Shown here: one piece after another, positions 22,536-28,389 of the stretch
How the letters are laid out: the number at the start of each line of letters is the position of its first letter
How positions within the stretch are numbered: position 1 is the first letter of the stretch
DNA from: Candidatus Dadabacteria bacterium
Lineage (GTDB): Bacteria; Desulfobacterota_D; UBA1144; Nemesobacterales; UBA2774
Reading direction: 5' to 3'
Length of the DNA stretch: 28,389 nucleotides
Assembly: GCA_020027805.1 (NCBI GenBank)
Contig: JAHKKQ010000005.1
Span: forward strand, 1-28,389
Notes under the pieces: generated by a model
Told to the model about the DNA's origin: nothing
Databases searched by the model: none
What the model saw: only the letters and a program-made list of their open reading frames with translations
Program-made: the position numbers and the translations under genes

Positions 22536-22880
22536 TTTCCTGAGGTTCTCCGTCCGGCCCGGTGATCAGTCTAATCGCGTACTTATGATACTATAAAAAT
22601 AGAAAATCGCTAATGACGTATCACGGGCGCATAAAACGGGCGGCCCGCGTGGAAAAAAATTTTTCAACCACTGTCAAACCAGATGCGGACGTGATAGAAT
22701 TAGGTTGAGACATCGCAGAAGGCAAACGGCCGGTTACCGCTTTCCCGTTCCGCCCCGTATGCGAAGTCTGCGGGGACCCAGATAAAATTGACAGTACGGA
22801 ATTGAGCGGGTGCGACAGCTGTGCCGGTGGCCGCATTCAGGCTTTTTATTCCGGCGCATCGGCGGCTCAGGGACTTTATA
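22536..22880. other. Divergent intergenic region between kup and the unrecognised gene
   Basis: The 345 bp contain AT-rich sequence near 22585-22610, which may hold the kup promoter. They also contain CTGTCA-N18-TAGAAT (22671-22700), a possible plus-strand promoter. An open stretch at about 22704-22880 would code for two CxxC pairs but has no start codon, so I do not call it. Confidence 0.4.
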
Positions 22881-23396
22881 GTGCAGACGGAAAACGTAAA
22901 CCTCCATCCAAAAAAAATTGTATCCGAATACGGCGACCTCCTCTCTCTGATAAACGAGGAGGATAACCCGGAGCTCCTTAAAATCCTTCCGGGCGCTCTC
23001 CCTGAATCGCTTCTCCCGTTTCCGCAGACCGTTATAAGACACGCGCTCTCCATATACCTCCTGCACCAGGACTATATAGAAGAGAGGGACATAATCGAAG
23101 ACGCTTACACGTTCCTCGACAACTTCATTCCGGACGAGGAGTACAGCCTTTTCCGCTCTCTTCAGACCACAATGTCCGCGAAGGGCCGTCTCGATTACCC
23201 CGGATGGGTAGGCGATACGGACCTCTCGGAGGCGATGATACTCCTTAGGGTGAGGACGAGGCGGCTGAAGAAAAGGAAGAAGCACGCGGCTCAGGAGCTC
23301 AAGTCCTTAAGGCGCATCATAGGTCTCCCCGACAAGATATTTCCGCAGGGGGACGACGAAGCGGACGAGGCTCAGGAGCTCGAGCTGAATCTGTAG
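22881..23396 (+). CDS. Unrecognised acidic protein with a basic C-terminal helix
   Basis: From the GTG at 22881 (AGGGA eight nt upstream) the product is 171 aa; a GTG at 22821 without a ribosome-binding site would give 191 aa. I do not recognise a family. It has an N-terminal acidic helical region (SEYGDLLSLINEEDNPELLK) and a middle segment YLLHQDYIEERDIIEDAYTF. A very basic stretch RVRTRRLKKRKKHAAQELKS follows, and the protein ends in an acidic tail (GDDEADEAQELELNL). There is no signal peptide or membrane segment. Codon use matches the neighbouring genes, so it is probably real. It diverges from kup. The basic helix could bind nucleic acid or form a coiled coil. Confidence 0.65.
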   Translation: MQTENVNLHPKKIVSEYGDLLSLINEEDNPELLKILPGALPESLLPFPQTVIRHALSIYLLHQDYIEERDIIEDAYTFLDNFIPDEEYSLFRSLQTTMSAKGRLDYPGWVGDTDLSEAMILLRVRTRRLKKRKKHAAQELKSLRRIIGLPDKIFPQGDDEADEAQELELNL

Positions 23397-23453
23397 ATGT
23401 AATCCGCCCCCTACCCTTCTGTTTTTTTTCCCTAATTAACGTTCTTCGACCCT

Positions 23454-23477
23454 TCGACGAGCTCGGGGCCTCGTCGA
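23454..23477. repeat. Hairpin within a CCTTCGACGAGCTCGG-type dispersed repeat
   Basis: TCGACGAG and CTCGTCGA form a perfect 8-bp stem around an 8-nt loop. The surrounding words (CCCTTCGACGAGCTCGGG, GGGCGAACGG) look like a mobile intergenic repeat. Confidence 0.5.
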
Positions 23478-23622
23478 GACTACGCCGGACAAGCAGGGCG
23501 AACGGGGCGGTGAGTCACCGCTGGCATACGAAATTACCGCTGTAGCTGATATTGGCTGAGGAGATTGGGAAGGATGTATATGAGCACACACTGTATGCCG
23601 AAGGGTGAACGGGTTGAAAGAT

Positions 23623-23661
23623 GAGATTGCCGCGCTTCACTTCACTGCGCTCGCAAGGACA
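23623..23661. repeat. Dispersed repeat, copy 2 (variant)
   Basis: It begins GAGATTGCCGCG and ends GCTCGCAAGGACA, with a different centre from copies 1 and 3. The ends are conserved while the middle varies. Confidence 0.55.
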
Positions 23662-23757
23662 GCTTTCTTTGTAGCAGGATGCCGCTCCTACAGTTTTATC
23701 CGCATAGGAATCAATTGCGGATCCGTTTTATGTTCAAAAACGTCATAAAATAAAAAA

Positions 23758-23787
23758 GCAGGACTCCCCCGTAAGAGGGAGTCCTGC
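23758..23787 (-). terminator. Rho-independent terminator of the decarboxylase pair
   Basis: An 11-bp perfect stem (GCAGGACTCCC / GGGAGTCCTGC) with an 8-nt loop is followed on the minus strand by TTTTTTATTTTA. It lies 44 bp beyond the stop of the second decarboxylase gene. Confidence 0.92.
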
Positions 23788-23831
23788 CCTGATTGACATC
23801 TTTATTTCCCTGTTCGCACGGGGTCGATAAA

Positions 23832-24806
23832 TTAACCCTGTGAGTACATCGGCACCATGAAGCGGTGGCGCATCGTGTACTTGAACGGAGTCGAGTACAG
23901 AAGAGCTCCGAAATCCTTGTCGGGGTCTCTCTTCACAACCCTGGTCCAGATAGTCGATGCCGGCGGAATTATGAGGTTAAACGTGAAGCTGATGATGCCC
24001 ACAACCTCTTTGGCCGGAATCTGTCCGCCCATGTAGTCGAACGGTGTTCCGTTCAGGTACCAGGAGCGGATATCAGCACCTGTTGCGGTGCGGATACTAG
24101 CCGGATTCAGCTGGAAGCGATGGCCTGTTCCAAATCCCGGGGGAAGCTCGGACGGAAGATAAGTAACCTCATGGGTGCTCGTCGTTACGTCCGGTCTGGT
24201 GGTAATACGATAATTCATACGACCCCAGTCGGTCTTTCCATAAAACGTGGGTCTTGTGGAAAGGGGCTTGTCGGAATAGCGGCCGTTAGCGGTATGAAGA
24301 ATATAACCGCGGCGCTCCATCAACATGTTGAAATAGTTGTTATTCGTTCCGTGCTCGTAAGCTGCGATGTAAGCGGCTTTCTTCGGGAATCCGAACGGCT
24401 CCTTTCCTGCGAAAATCGGGGAGTCGTTGGAAAGATACATGTATGGATAGTATCCGGCTTTATGGATCTTGCCGTCTCCGGAATCAACCGTAGCGGAGAA
24501 CGTTACACCCATTTCCATGTATGGCCCAAGCATGGTGTTTCTGTGAATAACATACCAGAACTCGATTACGTCATCGACGATCTCGATCGGTTCCGGCGTG
24601 ACTGCTTTCATAGCTTTTAGATCCGCGCGCATTACATAAGCCATCCAGCGGCTTTCTGTATAGGTAAGCGGAATAATGTCATAGTCGAACACAGGGTCAG
24701 CTACGCCCTGGCTGATGATGTGAATTCTGTCTCTGTCTAATGGTAGTGGCGGTACTTCGCCCTCTGCCAACCACGGGTAACTATATTCATTTGCCTGTAA
24801 ACCCAT
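23832..24806 (-). CDS. Acetoacetate-decarboxylase-family protein, paralog 1
   Basis: The 324-aa protein has the family core FGFPKKAAYI with the Schiff-base Lys (Lys142 of the PKK) and its neighbour Lys143. It also has a Glu in GPYMEMGVTFSA (Glu98) and an Arg at position 60, as in true acetoacetate decarboxylases. It is longer than the classical 245-265 aa enzymes. Members of the wider family decarboxylate, hydrate or condense small keto acids and also include aldolase-like enzymes, so the substrate is open. The ATG has AGGAGGT. It lies 74 bp downstream of its paralog with no terminator between, and ends at a strong terminator. The codons are more varied and AT-ended than in the repair genes, consistent with high expression or a different origin. 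Confidence 0.85.
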   Translation of the reverse strand: MGLQANEYSYPWLAEGEVPPLPLDRDRIHIISQGVADPVFDYDIIPLTYTESRWMAYVMRADLKAMKAVTPEPIEIVDDVIEFWYVIHRNTMLGPYMEMGVTFSATVDSGDGKIHKAGYYPYMYLSNDSPIFAGKEPFGFPKKAAYIAAYEHGTNNNYFNMLMERRGYILHTANGRYSDKPLSTRPTFYGKTDWGRMNYRITTRPDVTTSTHEVTYLPSELPPGFGTGHRFQLNPASIRTATGADIRSWYLNGTPFDYMGGQIPAKEVVGIISFTFNLIIPPASTIWTRVVKRDPDKDFGALLYSTPFKYTMRHRFMVPMYSQG

Positions 24807-24880
24807 TGCAAATACCTCCTGTAATTTGATGGTTCTTCGTTTTCCTTACTCAACTGCTCAAGACACAAAAGCCAGACCGC

Positions 24881-25852
24881 TTATGATCCCTGGCTGATCG
24901 GGAACTGCTGACGTAGTCCATACTTGTATGGAGTAGCATATCCCCTGTAGCTGGCTGGGCGCTCATAAGTCTCGGTCCACAGAACTGCAGGAACCGGGAT
25001 AATAAGGTCAAATACGAACGAAATAAGACCAGTAATTTCCTGGATCTTGATTTCAGCGCCCATGTTATCAAACGGGGTCGCCTGTGCGAACCAGTTGATA
25101 GCATCGCTCGAAGCCGTGCGTGTATGCTCGGGCTTAATCTGGAAGCGATGGCCCTTGATGTTGAATGCAGCCGGCAACTCCGAAGGCAGATAAGTAAGCT
25201 GCCACTCTGAGCTTGAAACATCCGGTCTGGTGACAACCTTCATGTTGAATTTGCCCCAGTCAGTCTTTCCATAGAAAAACGGAGGTGTTACCTGCTTGTC
25301 ATCAAACTTACCTGTTGCGCTGTGCAAAAGGTAACCATTACGGGTCATTGCAAAACCAAAGAAATCGGTTCCCTTTTCACCGCCATGGGTGGTGATTCTG
25401 ATGTATGACATCTTTTTCGGGAAACCGAGTACACGACCGGCGTCAACCGGAGCGTCGCCGGTGAGGTACATATATGGATAGTAACCAGCTTTCCATACAT
25501 TACCTTTCGGGTCTTTGTATGTAGCGGAGATAGTTACGCCGAATTCGAGGTATGGCCCTAACATCGTATTCTTGTGGTCAACATACCAGTATTCGACCAA
25601 ATCTGCGTTCTCTCCGTCCCAAACCGTAAGTGGCGGGTTCGGGCAAAGACGCTGTCTGGTAGCCGCGTCTACTCTTACAACAAAAGCAGACCAACGGCTA
25701 TCAGTGTAGGTGAGAGGGAGAACATCGATGTCCCATAGCGGGTCCGACGGGTTCGCTATGATCCACGTATTTATGTCTCTCTCTATGGGAGGTGGTGGAA
25801 CCTCCTTAGTGAGCTCCCAATACTTCAAAGGGACATTTAGATGACTTGGCAT
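24881..25852 (-). CDS. Acetoacetate-decarboxylase-family protein, paralog 2
   Basis: The 323-aa protein matches its neighbour over nearly its whole length (shared LTYT-SRW, NTMLGPY, AGYYPYMYL, YGKTDWG, TYLPSELP). It keeps the catalytic GFPKK (Lys146, Lys147) and the Glu of YLEFGVTISA (Glu103). Both paralogs look catalytically intact, so they could form a hetero-oligomer or handle different substrates. It is the first gene of the pair, with a near-consensus promoter at 25950-25979 and AAGGAGG before the ATG. A link to the thiolases in this window, through acetoacetyl-CoA or 3-ketoacid metabolism, is plausible but not shown. Confidence 0.85.
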   Translation of the reverse strand: MPSHLNVPLKYWELTKEVPPPPIERDINTWIIANPSDPLWDIDVLPLTYTDSRWSAFVVRVDAATRQRLCPNPPLTVWDGENADLVEYWYVDHKNTMLGPYLEFGVTISATYKDPKGNVWKAGYYPYMYLTGDAPVDAGRVLGFPKKMSYIRITTHGGEKGTDFFGFAMTRNGYLLHSATGKFDDKQVTPPFFYGKTDWGKFNMKVVTRPDVSSSEWQLTYLPSELPAAFNIKGHRFQIKPEHTRTASSDAINWFAQATPFDNMGAEIKIQEITGLISFVFDLIIPVPAVLWTETYERPASYRGYATPYKYGLRQQFPISQGS

Positions 25853-25949
25853 ATTACAAACCTCCTTATATAGATTTTTAATACCGGATTGTTGCCAACC
25901 TCAAGAGTAGAAACGTAGATAACTACGATTCAAAACCCCATCATACTTA

Positions 25950-25979
25950 CTTATATCAAAGTTGACGGGGTGTTGTCAA
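25950..25979 (-). promoter_or_regulatory. Promoter of the decarboxylase pair
   Basis: On the minus strand TTGACA (25974-25979) and TATAAG (25950-25955) are 18 bp apart. The leader is about 90 nt. A GTCAAC-type word is repeated within the spacer. Confidence 0.65.
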
Positions 25980-26024
25980 GGGGTTTTTTTAAGAATCTGA
26001 AAAAATATTAAGCGGAGAGCTTAA

Positions 26025-26040
26025 TTTCACCAGAGTGAAA
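26025..26040. other. Small hairpin after the sirtuin gene
   Basis: TTTCAC-CAGA-GTGAAA is a perfect 6-bp stem and 4-nt loop, 15 bp past the sirtuin stop, inside AT-rich sequence with an outer CTTAATTT/AAATTAAG pairing. It may end sirtuin transcription, but the T-run is weak. Confidence 0.4.
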
Positions 26041-26055
26041 ATAATAAATTAAGTT

Positions 26056-26832
26056 TTATGCCTTTGAAGCACCGAGAATCCCCGATACGGCGGAGGAGAA
26101 TTCCCCTATTTTTTGTCTTACTATGAGCTCCGCGTCCCCGTCGAAGGGGGTAGGCGTAAGATTCAGTATGACGAGACGGGCGCCCCCATGGAGCGCGATA
26201 TCGGGCAGGGTATTGGCGGGCGAGACCTGGAGCGAGGAGCCTATTGCGACGAAGAGGGAGGCGCCGCGGGCGAGCTCGAGGGACCTCTGCCAGGGTACGT
26301 GGGGGAGCAGCTCCCCGAAGAAGACGGCATTCGGCTTGAGGACCCCGCCGCAGTCACGGCAAAGCGGAGGGTTTTCGCCGGAAATGACCCTTTCCATCAC
26401 GTCTTCCATGGGCTCGAGCACGCTGCAGCCGAGGCATACGGCCTGCCGGAGCGAGCCGTGGAGCTCGCGGACCTCTTCCGATCCTGCGTCCTGGTGGAGC
26501 CCGTCCACGTTCTGCGTAATTACACCCTTTAGGAGCCCTCTCCTTTCGAGCTCGGCGAGCATATAGTGGGCGGGATTGGGCTTCGCCGACTTTCTGACCG
26601 GGTAGAGCTCAAGGGCGTAGTCGTAGTAGCGGTGCGGGGCCCTCCTGAAGCCTTCGAGCGATACGACGGACTGATCTATTTTCTCCCACAGCCCCGTGCC
26701 GGGGGAGCGGTAGTCCGGGATCCCCGATTCGGTGCTTATACCCGCCCCCGTGAGGGCAACCGTGCTTTCCGACGACAAGACCAGGCGGACGAAAGCCCCG
26801 GCCGCCTCTTTTATTTCTTCCGGTTCACTCAT
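26056..26832 (-). CDS. Sirtuin, NAD-dependent protein deacylase
   Basis: The 258-aa protein is a full SIR2 domain. It has GAGIS (29-33), GIPDYRS, TQNVDGLH (107-113), catalytic His125 (LHG), a four-Cys zinc site (Cys133/136 and Cys158/161), and GSSLQVSPAN for NAD binding. It removes acyl groups from lysines using NAD+. The ancestral type often regulates acetyl-CoA synthetases and other acyl-CoA enzymes, which would suit the thiolase-rich context, but this is inference. The ATG has a GGGGA ribosome-binding site. The terminator of the upstream thiolase lies 18 bp before the ATG, so it must have its own promoter in the short gap or be read by read-through. Confidence 0.94.
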   Translation of the reverse strand: MSEPEEIKEAAGAFVRLVLSSESTVALTGAGISTESGIPDYRSPGTGLWEKIDQSVVSLEGFRRAPHRYYDYALELYPVRKSAKPNPAHYMLAELERRGLLKGVITQNVDGLHQDAGSEEVRELHGSLRQAVCLGCSVLEPMEDVMERVISGENPPLCRDCGGVLKPNAVFFGELLPHVPWQRSLELARGASLFVAIGSSLQVSPANTLPDIALHGGARLVILNLTPTPFDGDAELIVRQKIGEFSSAVSGILGASKA

Positions 26833-26850
26833 GATTGTCCCCGCAAATAA

Positions 26851-26876
26851 AAAAGGGGTGAGCGATCACCCCTTTT
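26851..26876 (-). terminator. Rho-independent terminator of thiolase 2
   Basis: AAAAGGGGTGA and TCACCCCTTTT form an 11-bp perfect stem around GCGA. On the minus strand it is followed by TTTTTTATTTG. It lies between thiolase 2 and the sirtuin gene and also works structurally on the plus strand. Confidence 0.88.
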
Positions 26877-26927
26877 CTTCTTAAATGTATTTTAATAATA
26901 AATTTATTGTGGGGACTAACCCCTTTT

Positions 26928-26996
26928 GAGATTGCCGCGGTCGCCCCCGTCTTCGCCAAAGGCTACGCCGGGATAAAGCGCTCCCTCGCAATGACA
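26928..26996. repeat. Dispersed repeat, copy 3 (with inserted segment)
   Basis: It starts GAGATTGCCGCGGTC and ends CTCCCTCGCAATGACA, matching copy 1 at both ends. The middle contains an extra segment of about 30 bp (CTTCGCCAAAGGCTACGCCG), itself like a known repeat type. It touches the stop codon region of thiolase 2. Confidence 0.65.
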
Positions 26997-26999
26997 GTC

Positions 27000-28151
27000 T
27001 TATTTGCCCAATATGCTTACGACGCAGGTGATACCGTCCATGGCCGGCTGGGCCCCGCCCATGGTTTCGATAATCCCGACCTTCGCGTCCTTCTGCTGGC
27101 GAGCGCCGGCTTCCCCGCGGAGCTGCCACACTATCTCAGCCGTCTGAAGGAGGCCCGTCGCCCCCACGGGATGGCCTCTCGAGAGCAGGCCGCCGCCCGG
27201 ATTGACGGCGACTCCGCCGCCGTTCACCCACGTGGTGCCGTCCTCTATAAGCCTCACACCCTCCCCTTTCCCGCAGAACCCGAGCGCCTCGTAGACTATC
27301 ATCTCGGCTATGGAGAAAGCGTCGTGTATCTCGGCCACGTCCATGTCCTCAGGGCCGAGTCCCGCCATCTCGTAAGCCATTCTCGATGTCCTCGTTACGT
27401 TCTCGGAAGGGTCGCACGTGAGGCCCTTGGGGCTCGAGTACTTCCCCGACTGCGCGACGCACCCAAGCACTTTTATGGGTGTTTTGGTCGCGAGCTTGTC
27501 GACGAGCTCGGCCGAGCACAGGACCGCAGCCGCGGCCGCATCCCCTACGGGGCAGCACATGTTTCGCGTGAGGGGGTCCGCTATCATAGGCGAATCCAGG
27601 ACTTCTTCTATGGTCATTTCCTTTCTGTACTGGGCTATAGGGTTCATCGCGGCATGCTTCCTGCTCTTTACCACCACCTTTGCGAGCTGCTCGGGCGTCA
27701 CGCCGTATTCCATCATGTACCTCTTCGCCCTGATCGCATATAAGCCCGGCATGCCCATTCCCAAGGCAACCTCGATATCGTCATCCTCAAGCGGCAGCGG
27801 GCCGCCCGACATTACCCTGCTCAGGTTCTCCACCCCGAGGGCGAGCGCTATGTCGTACTGTCCGTACGCGATCGTCCTCCACGCCTCCCAGAACGAGAGC
27901 GTGCCGCTCCCGCAGGCGCCTTCGACGTTGATCGTGGGCTGTCCGACGAGCCCTATTTCCTTGAGGGTCCTCTGACCTACGCCCATGCCCTGATATACGT
28001 GTCCGCAAAAAGCGATCTCTATCTTCCTGGGATGAATCCCCGCGTCTTTTATCGCCGCCCAGCACGCCTCGCGGCCGAGCACATGGGCCGCCTTATCGGG
28101 GAACCTGCCGCAGGCAGTCGTCCCCACGCCAAGAATATATACGTCTCTCAT
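27000..28151 (-). CDS. SCP2-type thiolase with intact catalytic Cys
   Basis: From the ATG at 28149-28151, with AAGGAGG upstream, the protein is 383 aa. A longer frame reaching 28337 would cross the terminator hairpin and is rejected. The catalytic Cys80 sits in VEGACGSGTLSFWEA; the later motifs are EIHDAFSIAEM and GGGLLSRGHPVGATG with the catalytic His. The C-terminal motif is MGGAQPAMDG rather than the usual Cys-Gly motif, as in the SCP-x/nonspecific lipid-transfer branch. It should cleave or form 3-ketoacyl-CoA, possibly branched-chain or sterol-like. Unlike the first thiolase-like gene, it has no DUF35 neighbour. It is monocistronic, ending at 26851-26876. Confidence 0.92.
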   Translation of the reverse strand: MRDVYILGVGTTACGRFPDKAAHVLGREACWAAIKDAGIHPRKIEIAFCGHVYQGMGVGQRTLKEIGLVGQPTINVEGACGSGTLSFWEAWRTIAYGQYDIALALGVENLSRVMSGGPLPLEDDDIEVALGMGMPGLYAIRAKRYMMEYGVTPEQLAKVVVKSRKHAAMNPIAQYRKEMTIEEVLDSPMIADPLTRNMCCPVGDAAAAAVLCSAELVDKLATKTPIKVLGCVAQSGKYSSPKGLTCDPSENVTRTSRMAYEMAGLGPEDMDVAEIHDAFSIAEMIVYEALGFCGKGEGVRLIEDGTTWVNGGGVAVNPGGGLLSRGHPVGATGLLQTAEIVWQLRGEAGARQQKDAKVGIIETMGGAQPAMDGITCVVSILGK

Positions 28152-28241
28152 TGTCAAACCTCCTTGGGAAAAGCCTACTCTTATTTTAAAAATTCTAATT
28201 ATAAAGGCAAGGGAGATATGTTTGGGGATGGGCAATAAAAT

Positions 28242-28277
28242 AAAAAGGGGGATCGTCACAACATGATCCCCCTTTTT
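28242..28277. terminator. Strong terminator, amiS side of the circular join
   Basis: A 13-bp perfect stem (AAAAAGGGGGATC / GATCCCCCTTTTT) with a 10-nt loop. Read on the minus strand across the circular join, it lies 29 nt after the amiS stop and is followed by a T-rich tail. It also insulates thiolase 2 from amiS. Confidence 0.92.
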
Positions 28278-28290
28278 GTAGTCGCAATTA

Positions 28291-28389
28291 CAATTACAAT
28301 ACTTGCTTAAGCCGGTATTCCACCGAACGGATTCCATTTTTCGGTAAGGAGGAACATCCCAGGGATGAGCAGCGTTACAAATGACTCAA
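28291..28389. repeat. Right copy of the 99-bp terminal direct repeat
   Basis: Identical to 1-99. It should be removed when the contig is circularised, giving 28,290 bp. Confidence 0.9.

Larger units (their letters stand above)
23397..23831. other. Gene-free 435-bp region with repeats and a terminator
   Basis: The region contains a TCGACGAG/CTCGTCGA hairpin (23454-23477), a dispersed repeat (23623-23661), a GCCGCTCCT word (about 23682-23690) and the decarboxylase terminator (23758-23787). I see no gene. Confidence 0.7.

Noticed and set aside
22704..22880. An open stretch with two CxxC pairs before the unrecognised gene
   Set aside because: There is no acceptable start codon or ribosome-binding site, and it overlaps the start region of the next gene.
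24543..24551. DnaA box TGTGAATAA
   Set aside because: It lies inside the coding sequence of a decarboxylase paralog, with no AT-rich region or other origin signs around it.
28152..28337. A 62-residue N-terminal extension of thiolase 2
   Set aside because: It runs through a strong terminator hairpin, and the ATG at 28149-28151 has a good Shine-Dalgarno directly before the typical thiolase start.
1..28389. tRNA, rRNA, transposase, integrase, conjugation or toxin-antitoxin genes
   Set aside because: I looked for them in the gaps and frames and found none that I could support.

Overview
The first 99 bases of the window (1-99) are repeated exactly at its end (28291-28389). This is how a closed circular contig looks when its ends overlap by one assembly k-mer, so I read the window as a circle of 28,290 bp, most likely a plasmid or small chromid. 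The gene on the left edge supports the join: amiS (17-547, minus) reads into the end of the window and meets a strong terminator hairpin (28242-28277) 29 nt past its stop codon, with the T-run on the correct side. The host looks like an uncultured Gram-negative bacterium. The genes are moderately GC-rich, use AGG for Arg and ATA for Ile heavily, and sit beside chromosome-style dispersed repeats. A lineage such as Desulfobacterota, Binatota or Dadabacteria is my guess from the thiolase/DUF35/MaoC content, with low confidence.

Replicon module (3183-6311). A winged-helix, initiator-like gene (minus) is divergent from parA (plus). parA overlaps a second winged-helix gene that takes the position of parB. 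Both winged-helix genes carry repeat arrays inside their coding sequence: four 18-bp inverted repeats at 23-24 bp spacing in the first, and 12-bp units around the palindrome TACCGCGGTA in the second. The 329-bp intergenic region holds a promoter for each direction, a consensus-type DnaA box, an AT-rich stretch, and a promoter plus hairpin/T-run that could make a roughly 60-nt RNA antisense to the initiator leader. The layout resembles RepA_N-type plasmids (in-gene origin, divergent par gene, antisense RNA), but I cannot show homology.

Cargo. (i) DNA repair and helicases: uvrC, uvrB, a 1464-aa Lhr-type helicase, a HerA/DUF853 ATPase and endonuclease IV; uvrA is absent. uvrB and lhr diverge from a shared symmetrical ATTATAAT. 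(ii) Acyl-CoA chemistry: a minus-strand operon of a Cys-less thiolase-like protein, a DUF35 protein and a MaoC protein (resembling the Ltp2/ChsH aldolase-hydratase set of steroid side-chain degradation), plus a separate SCP2-type thiolase with its catalytic Cys intact. (iii) Two tandem acetoacetate-decarboxylase-family genes with strong promoter, ribosome-binding and terminator signals. (iv) Single genes: AmiS/UreI-type channel, Kup potassium transporter, Bcp peroxiredoxin, sirtuin, VOC protein, SRPBCC protein, zinc-ribbon protein and one unrecognised protein.

Gaps. The regions at 19859-20663, 23397-23831 and 26877-26999 hold short dispersed repeats and hairpins of the kind scattered through bacterial chromosomes. 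The region at 16877-17503 is AT-rich with a perfect DnaA box. I see no tRNA, rRNA, CRISPR array, transposase, conjugation gene or toxin-antitoxin pair.
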